Part shown: positions 63,143 through 64,000 of the stretch, in pieces
How positions within the stretch are numbered: the first letter of the stretch is position 1
Layout: each line of letters starts with the position of its first letter
Source: an uncultured Lachnospiraceae bacterium
Lineage (GTDB): Bacteria > Bacillota > Clostridia > Lachnospirales > Lachnospiraceae
Direction of reading: 5' to 3'
Assembly: GCA_947631685.1 (NCBI GenBank)
Contig: CANRMI010000002.1
Location: 124,001 to 188,000, forward strand
DNA: 64,000 bases
Program-made: the position numbers and the translations under genes
The notes under the pieces: model-generated
Told to the model about the DNA's origin: nothing
Database searches by the model: none
Seen by the model: only the letters and a program-made list of their open reading frames with translations

Positions 63143-64000
63143 ATGAAAACTATCAGGATTTTGTTGGCCGGTGATAGTACATATGAGATGTATTCTCGTG
63201 CATTTTATAATGCATGGATAAAGTTGGACTGTCAAGTTTACTACTTTCAAACAAACGATTATTTTGATCTTAGCTCGGAAAAGAGCAATTTTTTTTTAGA
63301 TCTTTTGTCTCGTGCCCAGAATAAAACAGCATTTGGACCGCGTGTACATAAACTGAATAGACAAATGTTAAAAATAGCGGAAGACTTTAGACCGGATTTA
63401 GTATTTCTTTATAATACAAGGCATATTTACAGGTGTACACTGGAAAAAATAAAAAGACTTGGAAGTGTTATTTTTCTTTACAGCAACGACAATCCGTTTG
63501 GAGAATATTATCCACATTATTATTGGAGACATTTTAAAAGAGGGCTTTCTGTGGCATCTGCTGGTTTTGTTTACCGCCTGCAGAATATCTGCGACTTTGA
63601 AAATGCCGGGTGTAAAAATGTGTATCAGTTGAAATCTTATTATATTGCAGAAAGAAATTATTATATAGAAAGTCCGGCGATTCAAGTGCCCAAAGTGCTC
63701 TTTTTGGGACATTATGAAAATGATGAGAGGGGAGAGTATATTAAAGCGCTTCTGGAAAAAGGAATAGAAGTTGGCATTATAAGGGCTTCTTGGGGGGATT
63801 TTGAAGAAAATAATCCCCATTTGAAGAAATTGGAGAATACACAAGCATTGTATAATGAAATGTTAAATGCGGCTGAAATTGCCATTGTATTTCTATCTAA
63901 AATCAATCATGATACATATACGAGACGCTGCTTTGAGATTCCTGCGACTAAAACGATGATGATAGCACCGTATACAGATGATATAGCGGCCATGTATAAG
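63143..64000 (+). CDS. CgeB-like glycosyltransferase (3' end cut by window)
   Basis: 286 residues are visible, open at the right edge. The start ATG 63143 follows GAAAGGAC. The protein begins MKTIRILLAGDSTYEMYSRA and has the CgeB/spore maturation-type layout: N-terminal Rossmann half with DFRPDLVFLYNTRH and SNDNPFGEYYP, and a second half with ALYNEMLNAAEIAIVF and TYTRRCFEIPATKTMM, the donor-site region of this GT-B family. It may be a surface glycan glycosyltransferase. An intact G6 run is at 63792-63797 (Ser-Trp-Gly-Asp). Confidence 0.78.
   Translation, partial: MKTIRILLAGDSTYEMYSRAFYNAWIKLDCQVYYFQTNDYFDLSSEKSNFFLDLLSRAQNKTAFGPRVHKLNRQMLKIAEDFRPDLVFLYNTRHIYRCTLEKIKRLGSVIFLYSNDNPFGEYYPHYYWRHFKRGLSVASAGFVYRLQNICDFENAGCKNVYQLKSYYIAERNYYIESPAIQVPKVLFLGHYENDERGEYIKALLEKGIEVGIIRASWGDFEENNPHLKKLENTQALYNEMLNAAEIAIVFLSKINHDTYTRRCFEIPATKTMMIAPYTDDIAAMYK

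Noticed and set aside
1..64000. CRISPR array, insertion sequence, prophage or known riboswitch
   Set aside because: No regular repeat-spacer pattern, transposase-like protein, terminal inverted repeats, phage gene or recognisable riboswitch core was seen on either strand.

Overview
This window looks like a chromosomal segment of a motile, low-GC-phylum anaerobe, most likely a Lachnospiraceae-type Clostridium. That inference rests on gene order shared with Firmicutes (MltG-TrmR-TrhP, ftsE-ftsX-M23-ctp, mbl-flgF-flgG, comF-yvyF, cdaA-cdaR-glmM), glutamine synthetase of type III, a Spo0A-type DNA-binding domain, and strong AGGAGG-type ribosome binding sites. Base composition is roughly balanced over most of the window and becomes clearly AT-rich from about 56.1 kb to the right edge.

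Left part (1-33 kb, housekeeping): a tRNA wobble-uridine modification pair (TrmR fused to an SGNH hydrolase, and TrhP), glutamine synthetase III behind a leader with a terminator hairpin, tRNA-Gln(CUG), a CPBP protease, an acyl-ACP thioesterase, a CvfB-like S1 protein, a small YjfB motility protein, and a PucR-type regulator. These are followed by the FtsEX-M23-Ctp cell-wall block, uvrBA, Mbl with flagellar rod genes, recD2, comF/yvyF, two unrecognised membrane proteins, the c-di-AMP block cdaA-cdaR-glmM, and an HPr-like protein. A bidirectional terminator separates these from a minus-strand block of a DUF3048 lipoprotein, a PAP2-like membrane protein and an AraC-type regulator.

Right part (34-64 kb, surface polysaccharide): divergent promoters separate the AraC gene from gmd-fcl-manC, which would make GDP-mannose and GDP-L-fucose, followed by a GtrB-like transferase. 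A stand-alone Spo0A C-terminal domain gene comes next. A long plus-strand polysaccharide locus then contains two initiating phosphoglycosyltransferases, a Wzz-like protein with a kinase-like tail lacking a P-loop, at least ten glycosyltransferases, an EpsG-type polymerase, a WaaL/Wzy-type ligase or polymerase, a CapD/EpsC-type dehydratase and several polytopic membrane proteins. Internal promoters at about 38.74, 41.30 and 52.53 kb suggest several transcripts. No flippase is visible; it may lie beyond the right edge.

The AT-rich right end (56-64 kb) carries the most unusual signal. Two genes, a polytopic membrane protein and a radical SAM/SPASM protein, are each interrupted by a frameshift exactly at a run of Gs (G7 and G6). 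Two more G6-G7 runs sit intact in the neighbouring methyltransferase and CgeB-like genes. This pattern fits phase-variable (slipped-strand) surface glycan genes, although sequencing error cannot be excluded from one sequence.
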